A stretch of DNA of 64,000 nucleotides from Scedosporium boydii (Eukaryota; Ascomycota; Sordariomycetes; Microascales; Microascaceae): positions 124,001-188,000 of the forward strand of contig NJFT01000052.1 in the NCBI GenBank assembly GCA_002221725.1, read 5' to 3'. Shown here piece by piece: positions 10,205 to 21,883 of the stretch. The first letter of the stretch is position 1, and each line of letters begins with the position of its first letter. The notes under the pieces were generated by a model, which was given only the letters and a program-made list of their open reading frames with translations, searched no databases and was not told the origin of the DNA. The position numbers were made by a program, and so were the translations under genes.

Positions 10205-11324
10205 TCATACCGAACCACCTCCTCCATTCGATGAATGAGCAACTGTAGGCGGCTTTGTTACCGGGGGAGCCTCCAGCTCAGAGGGCTGTGAAACCTCCAA
10301 CTCGTGGGAATGTGAAATCGACGACACCGGGGATACTCTGGGGCTGGTTGCCGAGAGCTCCCATGGGGCTCGATGAGGAAGCGGTTGCTCCCAAGGAGGC
10401 ACAACCCTCTCCGAAACCGCACTGATCGAGCTGACTGCCCTGCTGTGTCGGGGGGAGTCCGGATCATATCGTGAATGCGGTTTGTGTCGCTCGCGTCGTG
10501 GTGGACGCAGAGGCGCATCCGGATCATACCAGCGTTCGCCGGCATATTCGACGAAGGAGTCGCGCGTCGCAATGCTTTCCTCGTACGACCGACGGTTGAC
10601 CTTATCGTATGAAATTACTCTGCCACCGTTGTTTTTGTGCTTTGAGCCTTTCCCAAATCTCCTCATCAGGCACGCGATACCTGTTACCGACTTGAAACTC
10701 TCCCAAAGCACTTTCTTGAAGGAGACATCTCGGTTGAATCTGCGCATCTCTTGTCTCTCTATATTGGCCGTATTAGTTCTAGTATCCGAGCCAAATCCCA
10801 CACTCCAATACATGTCTCCCATGCAGATGAAGCGTGTAGAATTCATGGCGGCAGGTGGGTATGAAGAACGTACTCCTAAGGACAATGCTAAAGAGGCCAA
10901 TGATGAACATAGCTACCAAGACGATTCCCATGATGATCAAGACCTGGGCCCCGACAGGGAGTCTCTGCCATCCATTTTTGCCGGCATTATTCTGTTGCTG
11001 GCTGCTTGCAGCAGATGTGGAACTCGTTGGAGAGGAGGATGTCGACGAGGACGATCCAAATGTGGATTGACCCGTTGTGGTGCTGGAGGAGGAGGAGGAG
11101 AAGGATGATGGTGATGATGACCCCCCGAAGCCACCGACGTCGATGCTTGGTGAGTTATTATTCCTTTGGTTGGAATTTTTGCCGCTCGATTGACTGCTTC
11201 CTTGTGACCCTCCAAATGCGCCTGGATTTGGCCCGTTTGAAGTTGGACTCGAAATATCACTCGAGCCTCCTCGTGACCCTCCAATACGGCCTTTCGGACT
11301 CCGACTTTCGAGAAATCTATGCAT
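10205..11324 (-). CDS. Ser/Gly-rich single-pass membrane protein
   Basis: No family recognised. Two exons, 10874-11324 and 10205-10758. The 115-bp intron uses donor GTACGT, acceptor ATATAG and an ACTAAT branch site 12 bp before the acceptor. Product about 334 aa. Residues 1-125 are dominated by Ser, Gly, Asn and Thr with no N-terminal signal peptide. Residues 127-149 form one strong hydrophobic helix (VLIIMGIVLVAMFIIGLFSI). The rest is a basic juxtamembrane stretch, then a long disordered tail rich in Arg, Pro and Ser with a WYDPDAPLRPP segment. The layout resembles fungal wall-stress or mating sensor-like proteins that have a Ser-rich ectodomain and a cytosolic tail, but the missing signal peptide is odd; a reverse topology or an unseen upstream exon is possible. 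Confidence 0.65.
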
Positions 11325-11513
11325 TTTTTGAGGTCACGCCTTCTTCATACAAGATAAACGTTCGGTGAGAATCATATGTGCATGACAGGTGGAGATAGTT
11401 AGGATGAACAACGACGAGGAGATCGGTATGGGCGGACTTATATGCCAGCTGTCAAAGAGTATGGGCGGCCTCGTAATGCGAGAACTTCTTGGTGAACTAC
11501 TAGCATTAAGTTC
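11325..11513. other. Short intergenic gap
   Basis: Upstream leader of the membrane protein gene. Nothing else seen. Confidence 0.4.
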
Positions 11514-12125
11514 CTAAGGGAGCGTAAACCCGTCCATCATGGGAACCGTTCGGTTATCTAGGAATTCATGCCCGAGGAATCCTCCTGGCCAGGGTGCGGC
11601 ATGAGGAGGAGGTGGCAGGAATGCGTCCATCGCCTCAGGGCGCGGGGAATACAAGCATGACACTGGTTGACACAAGCAGCCGTCTCGTCTAAAATTGCTG
11701 CGATCTACACACCGAGCTCTCATCTCTGAGCATCTTAGCAGGTTCAATAAGGGAGAGACGGGGAAAATCAGTAGCCTTTGTGGCACCACGATGAGACGGG
11801 AGGCAAGCCCCTTTCGACATGTTGCACAGGTTACAAGATCAATTGCCGGTGCGTAGTTCAAATAACCGCGCAGGTTTGTCCAGCTTGATGGTCTCGACCC
11901 CTCATCGCGAAACAAGGTGTTGGTAGGAGATTTTGATGGGAAGGCAAGGGTCGCTGTTGAAGGGAGGTGAGGATTGGTTGGAGACGACCCCTCGAGCCTG
12001 TTTGCTATGGAAGGATCGAGGCGCAGCGGCCCTGCGGTCGATCGAACGGGCCTTGGACCCCCTGTAGCGAGCTTAATTTCCCGTCTTCTCGGCTCTGCCA
12101 CGGAGGCGATCCGTTGATCATTCAT
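11514..12125 (-). CDS. Hypothetical protein, weak candidate
   Basis: Open frame of 203 codons from an ATG. No domain recognised. The first 90 residues are Arg/Pro/Ser-rich. A CATC Cys pair lies near the middle. The C-terminus has a Pro-rich MDAFLPPPP stretch, APWPGG and a FLDNR segment, which read more like protein than random sequence. There is no signal peptide. The middle (from LIVVPQRLL to RRDG) looks less protein-like and could be an unspliced intron. It lies between the membrane protein and GAD genes. It may be spurious. Confidence 0.3.
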   Translation of the reverse strand: MNDQRIASVAEPRRREIKLATGGPRPVRSTAGPLRLDPSIANRLEGSSPTNPHLPSTATLAFPSKSPTNTLFRDEGSRPSSWTNLRGYLNYAPAIDLVTCATCRKGLASRLIVVPQRLLIFPVSPLLNLLRCSEMRARCVDRSNFRRDGCLCQPVSCLYSPRPEAMDAFLPPPPHAAPWPGGFLGHEFLDNRTVPMMDGFTLP

Positions 12126-12450
12126 GCTGATTTCAGCTCACGGACAGGTGCTGGGAAGAGGAACCGATGCGCTTTCTTCCTTTCGCATTGATCAGGGGCA
12201 AGCGAAATATCCTTCTTCCAGTATATCTCAAGTTATGGTGTTATCACCACTTTCGTATGGCGGAATAACGTTTCGAGACTATGTGACTTATTGAAACTTA
12301 GACACTGGAAGAGATGCAGTTGAAGAACTCGTATCAGTATGATTGGTATCAATGACGTTTTTAACATGAAAAGGAGCTTGTATCGCGGATAGAAACTCAA
12401 ACAACTTGAACTCCGGTAGGCAAGCCCCAATGCTTTTTTTTTTTTTAAAA
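12126..12450. other. 3' flank of glutamate decarboxylase gene
   Basis: About 325 bp downstream of GAD, with a T-run at 12434-12446 that could mark a poly(A)-site context. No gene seen. Confidence 0.4.
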
Positions 12451-14381
12451 CTAACATACACCCCTATGTGTCTCACCTGTCCTTCCATGTCGCGATCGCG
12501 ATCGCGACCTATGTTTCTTATGCCTCGTCAACAGCGTCGACAGGTCCACTTTCTCACTCTCCATCAACGCCTCTGTCACCATACAAATATCCTCGACCAA
12601 CTTCTCCAGTAAGTCTAGCGACATGTTCTCCCTCACAACAATACGAAGAATCTGGACATCGCTCTCGTTGCTAGGCAGGCAGTAATTGGGGATAATCCAC
12701 TGCCTCGCCCTCATCATCAATGAGACTGACTCCTGCTTCACAAAAGGGAACTGCTTCTGGAAGCGGTCGCTAAGACGGAACGCCACGACGGGCAATCCCG
12801 CGACGTAATCCGCCGACGTGATGTCATCAAACATACCCGAGAGTGAGGTGCGCCGGGCCTGTGTTTTCAAGGCATACGCCTCCCGATTCTCCAGCGACGC
12901 AGCCACCTTCTCCTTGCTCTTCTCCACGGGCCGGTGGATATCCGAGACGACGGTATACCAACCCGTCTCCTCGAGGGCGCGGGACAGCAGGCGGGCGTTG
13001 CGCAGGCAATTCTCCATGACCTCGCGGTAACCCGCGAAACCGAGGTGGATGAGGTTGTAGTACTGCAGGACGACCTGGGCGCCCGGGCGCGAGAAATTGA
13101 GCGTGAAGCTCTTCTCGGTGCCGCCGAGGTAGTCGAGGCTGAAGACAAGGCTGTCGGGGAGGTATTTTTCGTCGCGCCAGATGATCCAGCCGAGGCCGAC
13201 GTAGACGAGGCCGAATTTGTGCCCGGAGGTGTTGATGGATACAACTCGGGGAAGTTCAAAGTTCCTGGGGATTCGCATTAATATACGAATTCTCTTGCAT
13301 ATAACCCGGCTGTGGGGGACCGATCGGGAGAACTTACCACTTGGGACCACCTGCACCAGCGTGGGTGAAGGGGGCTATGAAGGCTCCGGATGCTCCATCG
13401 ACGTGAATCGGGATATCGATTCCGGTCTCCTCCTGGTACTGATCCAGAATCTTGGAGATTTCTTCGACAGGTTCGTAGTGACCGGTATAACTGACACAGG
13501 CAGTCCGAAAATTAGTCCCCAAACCAAGCTGCCAAACAAAGAGCCAGATAGGACTTGACTTACGTGCTTCCCAGGATGACGAAAACACCAATGGTATTCT
13601 CGTCAATATTCTTCTTCACAAGCTCCGGATCCAACCGATGGTGGCTCCCCTCGCTCACAGGCAAAATCCTTGGCTCGACCTCAAAATACCTCGCAAACTT
13701 CTCCAGCGCAACCTGCGCATTCGCCCCCATGAGAATATTCGGCCTCGACGTATCCTTCCCCTCCTTCCTCCTCCTCTCCTGCCACCTCCTCTTCATCGCC
13801 AACCCACCAAGGTGGATAGCCTCCGAGGACCCCGTCGTCGCCGATCCGACGGCCTTCTCGCCCTCGCGCACGCCCCACAAGTTCGCTAGGATGCTAATGC
13901 AGCGCTGGTGGATCCGCATCAGCGCGGGGTACTCGTCGGCGTCGGCGAGGTTCTTGTTCATGTTCTCGTTCATGAGCGCCGTGGCGTTGGGCTCCATCCA
14001 CGTGCCGACAAAACTCGCGAGGTTCAGGTCTGGTTTGCCGTCGAGGTTCATCTCGTCGTGGATCATCTGGTACACGGTGTCGGCCGAGGCGCCGTCCTCG
14101 GGGATGCGGAATTTGGGAATCGGGTCTTGGGCCGTGTATTTGGACGAGTAGGGGGTCGTGTGACGGCTTGGGCGGCTGGCCGGATGTGCAAGGCCCGGGG
14201 TGACCTCGCGGAGGTGGCTGACGATGTCGTCGGGGTTGACCTGCAGTCGGATGGTGTAAGTCCTAGTGTTCCGGGGTGAGGAGTGGACAATTGCATTTTA
14301 TTTTATTATATTATTTTCCCGCAAAGGACCGTAAGAAGCTGCTGCTGGCTTGAGAAAGAGACTTACATGTCTTGACAACAT
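12451..14381 (-). CDS. Glutamate decarboxylase (PLP-dependent)
   Basis: Converts L-glutamate to GABA and CO2 in the cytosol; feeds the GABA shunt and aids acid and oxidative stress tolerance. Four exons: 14367-14381, 13564-14240, 13338-13490 and 12451-13264, giving 552 aa with intact phase at each junction. Exon 1 encodes only MLSRH. Family features: a [19 protein letters not shown] segment, [15 protein letters not shown], the PLP-binding Asp in HVDGASGAF (D262), and the Schiff-base lysine in NTSGHKFG (K298), with [14 protein letters not shown] after it. The C-terminus ends in an (RS)3 run encoded by a perfect palindrome (12490-12507). A donor-like GTGAGA lies 12 codons before the stop, so a further 3' intron cannot be excluded. 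It is divergent from the OPT transporter, 3.9 kb away. Confidence 0.93.
12490..12507. repeat. 18-bp perfect palindrome inside GAD 3' end
   Basis: TCGCGATCGCGATCGCGA is its own reverse complement and encodes the Arg-Ser repeat near the GAD C-terminus. It is probably a by-product of a CGATCG-type triplet expansion. Confidence 0.8.
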
Positions 14382-17300
14382 CTTGCTTGCTAGTGTTTAA
14401 ATAGTTAAATAACTTCTCCGTGTAAGTTAATGCGCGGGACTTAGATCGCCGGTTGTTCCGGACAGCGGCAAAAAAATTATTTTCTGTCAGTCACCGGACA
14501 ACTCTAATGGGAAAATGATTAAAAACCAAAATATCGGGGTTTTCTCGTCTTTTCAACAACTGAATGGGACTGCAGTTCGATGAGAACCAGATCGAAGGGG
14601 CGGCACGCGAGCTTCTTATAGCTGCTGTAGCTGACGGGACACACCGTCGCCGGTTGGAATAGTCATGATGATGATAAGATTAATGAGCTGACGTCGATGT
14701 GCATGCGCATAGAGCCCAATCGTCTTTCGCGCGGCATGCTCTCTTCATCATGACGCCATGCCTGCATACTCTATTCTCGTATAGAGGCTCTCGTTCATGA
14801 TGGCTAGCAATCATCGAGGTTCAATTGAGCGATGCCATGCCTAATATATTACTCCGCGTTGAACTTGGCGCGTGTGTCTCAATCATAAGAAACACTATTG
14901 TTGATTAAGGTTTGCACTAGGACTGGAATGGGAGTATGACGGAGTCCTGGTAACAAATAGCCCAGCAGATCCCATCTATAGAGCTCTAGTCTAAAGAATA
15001 TTCGACGCCGGTGTTGCCTGCGTCTTGATATTCTAGGACTTTATAATTCTACGATAATTACCGGGCCTTGCATGACGAAAGCATAGCATCGTGAGCGCCA
15101 CGTGGAGCCCACGTGGGTTTTATGTCTTGCTTCCTGTGCAGTATTCACGACCGAAGGCAAGCCAGAAAGGAAATCACCAAGATATCGGGTCAATGAGAAA
15201 CTGCCGGGTTTAGGATCGGAGGTTCGCCGGGCTGTGTTCCGCTCCGAGCTGTGTATGCTCCGGCCGATGGGCTCGGAACACCGAACTGCAACATGACTAT
15301 CATTGCAACGTTTCTGTTTGGCGCTATACCACGATGCTTGTATCAATTAGAACGGGATGAGGCAATAGTCGGTGCGGAAGAGGCCCGTGGCTACATGTGG
15401 CTACATCTTCAGGCGTCCTCGGTCGCCTTCCATCGGTCAAGGCCGGGCCATCTTGGGGTGAGATCGCGTCATCATCAACGACCTCCTTGTTTGGAGACCC
15501 ATGTATGTCTCAGTTGCCGACGCTTTCCTCGACATCGCTCACTCTGAGACAGGTCTGAAAATTCGCAGCCAGGGGCCTAGAGGGACCTAGAGGCCCTGCA
15601 GGGACGGGCCTCACCAGAGACACTGTTGTCAGCACACCCGATCCACGCAGATGGCGTATTCCTCATCCCTGGTGTCGATATCGTCGGGCGGTCCACGAAG
15701 AGCAGGTCGGCTGGCGACGGGCACTTCTCTTAATCCTTGCTTGCGGAACACACAAAGCCCACGAAAGCGGCCGTTCCATGACGGCATCTTACCCTTGATC
15801 GCTCATCATCTGCGGTGTTCGTGAGGATGATGAGTGTAGCATCGTGACCATCCTTCTTCAGCCAACCAATGCAATCCCCAATCTATAACCGCTAGGTATC
15901 AATATCGCTGGGTAGCACACAATGTCGAGGTTCCAAACGTGTAACCTTCGGCGTGCAATCAATTGATGCTTCTCAAGGCCGTTATCTGGGCCAGTTAAGA
16001 GCATCCGCTGCTGCCCAGAGCGACCACGGCAGGTGAGCGTGTGTAGAGCCGCAGGATCGACGAAGGATGGCTCTCAGGAGAGTGTCGGTATAAAATAACA
16101 TCCCAATATCCACGGGAATCTCGAGTCCATTTATATCCGCGGCACTTTTGCAGGGGATCTTTTGCTCGGGATACGTGCAGGCGCTAATCACGGCAGTCGA
16201 GGTGTTGGATGCGATATATCGCCTTGCAAGGAGACAAGTAAATGTATTAATAGCGCCATTTTGTTGCATCCCGAGAATGCTCCGCCTGCATGTTTGCGAT
16301 CGGTCCGAGAGTGGCGACCGGCGGGTGCCAGGCTCCGGAGCCCCCGCGAGAAACGAACGACACATTCGAACTTGTTCCTTTGGTTCTGAGCGGACGGACG
16401 ACTCTGGATGCAGCCCAGAGTAGGAGTAGGAGGGACCTTTTGTTGGTGGGTTGAAGTGGATTGAGATGGACGCGGGGAATATTGACAGGTGTTGTCGGTT
16501 GATCCAACAAAATTAAAGGCATATTATTGGTCCGTACGTGGTGCAGGCTGGCAGCAAAAGTTCCTTGGCGGCGAAGGGACTTTTTTCGTTTGCCCAAAGT
16601 TCGTCTTATTTCCTTGGAGTCATTCAGGGAATATAGTGGACATCAATAACGTGTCTGGTTAGGTATCCCCGAGAAGAGGCATTTGATATGCTACATCGTA
16701 CATCGACCACTTTGGATCGCGAACGGCGACTGAGGCCGACCTGTATGTATATTCAATTGTCTGCCGTAGCATTTTCAAGATGCCTTATCAAAAGAGTCTC
16801 GCCATCTCTGCTAAGATGTTGACAGTCGCATGTGCTTCTTGGCACCTGGGATAATGTACCCTCGGTACCTCCCACGCCTTTTGTCGCATGGTGGAAAACC
16901 ACTTAAAATTTCCCCAAATTCCAGAATAGTGGAAAGGGGCGTTTAACTCTCTTGGTGCAAAAAGGCCCTGAACCTCCGAGCTTGAGACTTTGAGGAATGG
17001 CTGCAAAGGGTGGAAGGGGTGGAAGAGGTTTTGTTGGATGCAACATTGATATTGTACCTCTCAGGTATTCCAAGGAGGACTTGGGACTTCCCCAGGTCGC
17101 ATGACATGTACCCTTGTCAGATCCCATGAGACAGCCTTCTCCAACCTTCAATGTTCCTTGACGTCCTGAAGAAGAGTGTCTCAAGGTTTCTAGAAGGTTG
17201 AAAATTGTAGAGATATTATCAATTTCATAAGTTGAGGCTTGCTCTTGGTTTCCGTTTATCTAAACGCACTCCAAGCCCTCATAGCTCAACTTTCAATGGA

Positions 17301-17752
17301 GGTGTCAATATCGACATCGGTCCTTTATCAGCAATGGGGAACCTCGACTCTTGCATCCCGCATGGCCCGCAAGGGTGGAGGATACACGCCCGGTACAAAG
17401 AGGAAAAGGGAAGGTGACAACAATCCACTTCTCCAGCACCCCACCATCAGTCCAAGCCTCCACACAGCGCCCTGATTAGTTCCTGTGAGGCGAAAAGACC
17501 GCCTTCAGAACACCAAAGGGCGGAATGCTTTCCTCTGGAGGGGATCATTGCCCCATTGCGATGGATTGATTCTCCGAAGCAGGAGTGTAATCGCCATCTC
17601 TGCATGTATTCATCATACCTTGTATTCGTACGAAGTTGAGTCGCGGTGGGAGATAACACCCTTCTGTGAGTACTTGCAAACACAGCTGATTGAAGTACAG
17701 CGACAGTTACCTCGTAGTGAGAGAGAATTTGAAGTGCAGGAGGACCTGGACT

Positions 17753-17763
17753 GTACTCCGTAC
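17753..17763. repeat. GTACTCCGTAC, variant of recurring 11-mer
   Basis: One-base variant of the GTACTTCGTAC motif, 100 bp from an exact copy at 17854. Intergenic. Confidence 0.5.
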
Positions 17764-17853
17764 TGGTACTGTTCCTGTTTTGTTAGAAAGCAGCAGCCAT
17801 CGTGCAATTTACCACCGAAAAGGGATTCGAATCCAGCCTTAATGGAAGTCAAG

Positions 17854-17864
17854 GTACTTCGTAC
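17854..17864. repeat. GTACTTCGTAC recurring intergenic 11-mer
   Basis: Exact copy of a near-palindromic 11-mer also present at 32045, 45790 and 45945. Lies in gene-poor DNA. Confidence 0.6.
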
Positions 17865-18315
17865 TCCGTCTTATCCCTCGAGTGCTCCCATTTCCCTTTT
17901 TGAAGGGAGACCGCCCGCTTTTGATGGACCCGCGCCCTGGATGCTATTTTGGTCGGATTATTAGAATACCCCGTCCACCACTGGCAGAGTGAACATTGTA
18001 CAATTGTACGAAGCAAGGAATAATGCTGAATTAAGGCCCCATTCCCCATTCCCATTTCTCGACCTCCCGCCTCACCTCCAAGTTCCCGGTCACACTCTGT
18101 TACCTTTTCTCGGTCCCCCATCAATTCCAACAAGCGAATGTCCTATCTCCTCCCCCTCCTCTCCCGGTCTCACTTAGTACTTCTTTCGCACCGCCTCACC
18201 ATCGAATACCCGTAAATAACGACCGAAGCGCATTCAGAAAACGACCGGGGATTCTCCACTACAGATTGACAAGGCCGGCCGGCCATTGTTCAGACTTTCG
18301 TCCGATTTATCGACA

Positions 18316-21228
18316 ATGCCGTCCCTCTTCCGCCGGCGCCATGAGCCCGAGGACATCAAGCCTCTGCCCGCCCCCTCGGAGGGTGTCGAGGTGTCGGGGC
18401 TCGAACATATCAAGTCTCTCGAACAAATGGAGAAGAAAGCCTACAACCTCGACCCGAACATGCCCTTGGACGTATTAAACGAACTCGATGCGGCTATCGC
18501 GACCGGGAATGTCGAGAAGGGGGCTGAGATTGAGCAAGCCCTTATGGACGACAACAGCCCCTATCCCGAGGTGTGTCTTTTTTATCTTCGGTCCATCTTA
18601 TGGTGCCCTCTACCCGAATCAACAAGTCTTGCGATGGAAGGAAATGAGAGGATAATTCGATGTTTTCCTTTTCCATAATATTATCGCGACGGGTCTGTTT
18701 GGAGTAGGCTGGGGAAGAAATGCGGAATTTTCAGTGGTTACTGACAAAACGCGATCGACGAAACAAAATAGGTTCGAGCCGTCGTCCGAAACTTCGATGT
18801 CGATATGCCCGCGAACACGATCCGCGCCTGGGTAATCGGAATGTTCCTTTGCACCGTCGGATCTGCCGTGAATATGCTTTTCTCGCTTCGCAACCCCAGC
18901 GTCACCATAACGACCTACGTTGTTCAGTTGGTCGCCTACCCTCTTGGCCTCGGCTGGGATCTTATCATGCCCGATAGGGAATGGAATCTATGGGGATTGA
19001 AATTTAACCTGAAGCCCGGAAAGTTCAATTACAAGGAGCATGTCGTAATTGTCGTCATGTCGAATGTGAGTAAATGCGAGTGATCGATGAAATACCATCC
19101 ATCCCATTCACTTTCAAGATTCGACAATCGAGATGCCCGTGGGATGGAGGGGGATGCGAGGGTACAGTCTAGACTAACAACTTTGCTTCCTAACAGGCTG
19201 CTTATGGTGGTGGAGTCTTGTACGCGACCGATGTCTTGCTCGCCCAGCAGCTCTTCTACGGCCAGCACTTCGGCTGGGCCTTCCAGCTCTTGTTCGGCAT
19301 TACGACCCTCTGCACCGGGTATGGCCTCGCTGGTCTCGCCCGTCGTTTCTTGGTTTGGCCTGCGTCCATGATCTGGCCTTCCGACCTCGTCAATTGCGCG
19401 CTCTTCTACACTCTTCACGATCACTCGCCCTCCGACCCATCAAAGACGAATGGCTGGAAGATTGGTCGTTATCGACTGTTCTTGATCGTTGGCGCCGGCG
19501 CATTCGTCTGGTACTGGTTCCCCGGTTGGATCTTCCAAGGTCTCTCCTACTTTTTGTGGATCTGCTGGATCGCGCCGAACAGTGTCATCGTGAACAAGCT
19601 TTTCGGCGGCCAGTCCGGATACGGCCTCTTCCCATTGACTTTTGTATGTTTCTGATCATTTACGGGTACCCTTTTTTGTATGAATTTGTCAAATGCTAAC
19701 CAGCGATTAGGATTGGACGGTTATTTCGGGCTTCCTCACCTCCCCGCTGATTCCGCCATTCTACGCCATCGCCAATGTCGTCGCCAGCGTTGTAGTCTTC
19801 TTCGTCATCGTCTCGATGGGTATCCACTTCTCCGGCACCTGGTATGCCGACTACTTCCCCGTGCAGAGCTCCATCTCTTACGACAACACCGGCGCCGAGT
19901 ACAACGTTAGCCGTATCCTCGACGATAAGTTTCAGTTCGACGAGGAGGCTTACAAGGCTTACTCCCCTCTATTCCTATCGACTCAATTCGCGCTCGCCTA
20001 CGGTCTGTCGTTTGCTGCCGTCACCGCCGTAGTTGTCCATGTGGCGCTGTATCATGGCAAGGAGATGTGGAAGCAGTTCAAGCTTGCGCGCCACCAGGAG
20101 GATGATGTGCATATGAGGCTTATGAAGAAGTACCGTGATGCCGAGGACTGGTGGTATTTCGGTAAGCTTTCCCAATCGCCCTACAAAATAGGGCCGCCGT
20201 TGTTCCCTTCCCTCTCTCTCCATCCCACCCCCTAGCGGGGTAGAAGTAGATTAATACTAACGCTCGCGGCAAAAGCTCTCTTCGTCGTCATGGTCGCGAT
20301 TTCTTTTGGCGTCGTCGCAGGTTGGCCAACCGGCTTCCCTGCCTGGGCCTTTGTCATCTGTATGCTTCTCCCTATCGTCTGGCTCCTTCCCATCGGCATT
20401 GTCCAGGCCGTCACCAACATCCAGCTTGGCCTCAACGTCCTCACCGAGTTCATCATCGGCTACATGGTTCCCGGCCGCCCCATGGCCATGATGATGTTCA
20501 AGAATTACGGTTACCTCAGTATTGGGCAGGCCCTCTACTTCGCCCAGGACCTCAAGCTCGGCCACTACATGAAAGTGCCGCCGCGCGTCATGTTCTCCTC
20601 TCAGCTTATCGCATCGATCTGGTCCGCCATCGTCCAGATCATCGTCATGAACTGGGCCCTCGGCCACATCCCCAACGTCTGCGACCTTCAGCAGGAGAAC
20701 CACTACACCTGCCCCGGCGGCCGCGTCTTCTTCACCGCCTCCATCATCTGGGGCGCCATCGGCCCCGCCCGCATCTTCAGCGGCAAGGCCATCTATCACA
20801 ACCTCCAGTGGTTCTGGCTCGTCGGTGCTCTCGCCCCTGTCCTCACCTGGATCCTCGCAAGGCGCTGGCCCCGCTCCATCTGGCGCTACGTCAGCACCCC
20901 CCTCATCTTCGGCGGGGCCGGCCTGCTACCCCCCGCCAGCGTCTACATCTACCTCTGCTGGGCCGTCGTCGGCACCATCTTCAACTACTTCATCAAGCGC
21001 CGCTACACTGGCTGGTGGCTCCAGTACAACTACATCCTCTCCGCCGCCCTCGACTGCGGCCTCATACTCTCCACCCTCGTCATCTTCTTCACGCTGTACC
21101 TTACCTCTGCGCAGGCGCCGCAGTGGTGGGGGAATGACGTCGCCGTTAGCTCGATGGATTATAAGGGTACGGCGCATAAGTCGCATGTGCCGCCCGGTAC
21201 GAAGATTGGTCCGGCGGAATGGCCTTGA
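18316..21228 (+). CDS. OPT-family oligopeptide transporter
   Basis: Proton-coupled membrane transporter of the OPT family (small peptides, glutathione or metal chelates; exact substrate unknown). Five exons: 18316-18570, 18772-19065, 19197-19643, 19711-20161 and 20276-21228, giving 799 aa with phase kept throughout. The N-terminal 100 residues are acidic and cytosolic. Around 12-16 hydrophobic helices follow, beginning at IRAWVIGMFLCTVGSAVNMLF. Both family signatures are visible in the last exon: an NVLTEFIIGYMVPGRPMA segment and KVPPRVMFSSQL (the KIPPR-type motif). The HFSGTWYADYFPVQSS loop and the C-terminal GWWLQYNYILSAALD are also typical. Start at 18316 begins MPSLFRRR; an in-frame codon at 18286 is not ATG-supported by family alignment. 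It is convergent with the AT-hook gene downstream. Confidence 0.93.
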
Positions 21229-21883
21229 TAACCCTTTCTGCCCTATTTAACTTTCTCCCCCTCTGTTTACGGAGTTCATTGGCTTCTTTTCTGCTTTCTT
21301 TTTTCTCTCTTCCGACTGGAGAGAACTCTTTTTTTCCGCTTGTATAATGATGCGAAATGGCGAGGGTATATGATTTTTTTTTTTATATATATGAGCCGAT
21401 ATATGAACCAAGAATACGGGAAACCTTGGAAACGAGACTGGGGATGGGGGTAGGAAGGGAAGTAGAGGTTGGAACTAATTCTCCTTCCTGTACACGGAAC
21501 GCGTTCCCGCGCCCTGGTTTTGGTATATCCATGGATGTTTGGAATCGGGAGGGATTCCTTGTTTTTTTCTTGTTTAACGGCGTTTGAATGGTAGGAAGGG
21601 GAGCTTGAGGGATTTAGCATAGGATTGGCGTGAAATTTATCGAGACTAGCCTTTTTACTTGAAGATGTCGCCTGTAAAGTCGTAGGAAAGAGACGGAAGA
21701 GCAGGGCTCATACGCAGTATGATACAGAGTAATACTTCGATACATCTCGCGCCAACGCAAAAACGCCAACCACGACACTATACATCAATGTTCGATAAAA
21801 TACAAAATGACCTAAATACCGTAAAAATCCACCATCCCGGCGCCCGTATCCTTGACCTCTCAATTCCATCATGATACACTAAA
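21229..21883. other. Convergent 3' intergenic region
   Basis: About 650 bp between the 3' ends of the OPT and AT-hook genes. T-rich stretches occur at 21290-21330 and 21374-21384. Nothing coding was recognised. Confidence 0.5.

Larger units (their letters stand above)
14382..18315. other. 3.9-kb gene-poor block between GAD and OPT genes
   Basis: Contains the promoters of two divergent genes at its ends. No intact gene is convincing. A minus-strand stretch at about 15650-16365 reads like fragmentary protein in several frames (for example, GLEIPVDIGMLFYTDTLLRA near 16080-16140 and GWLKKDGHDATLIIL near 15835-15880) but is broken by stops; it could be a decayed gene. Copies of the GTACTTCGTAC motif family lie at 17753-17763 and 17854-17864. 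Frames at 17485-17964 and 15041-15346 look random. Confidence 0.5.

Noticed and set aside
17822..17836. B-box-like GGATTCGAATCC
   Set aside because: The sequence is palindromic and has no A box at the right distance on either strand.
17485..17964. 159-codon plus-strand frame in the GAD-OPT gap
   Set aside because: No protein-like segment or splice context, and it contains the intergenic 11-mer motifs.
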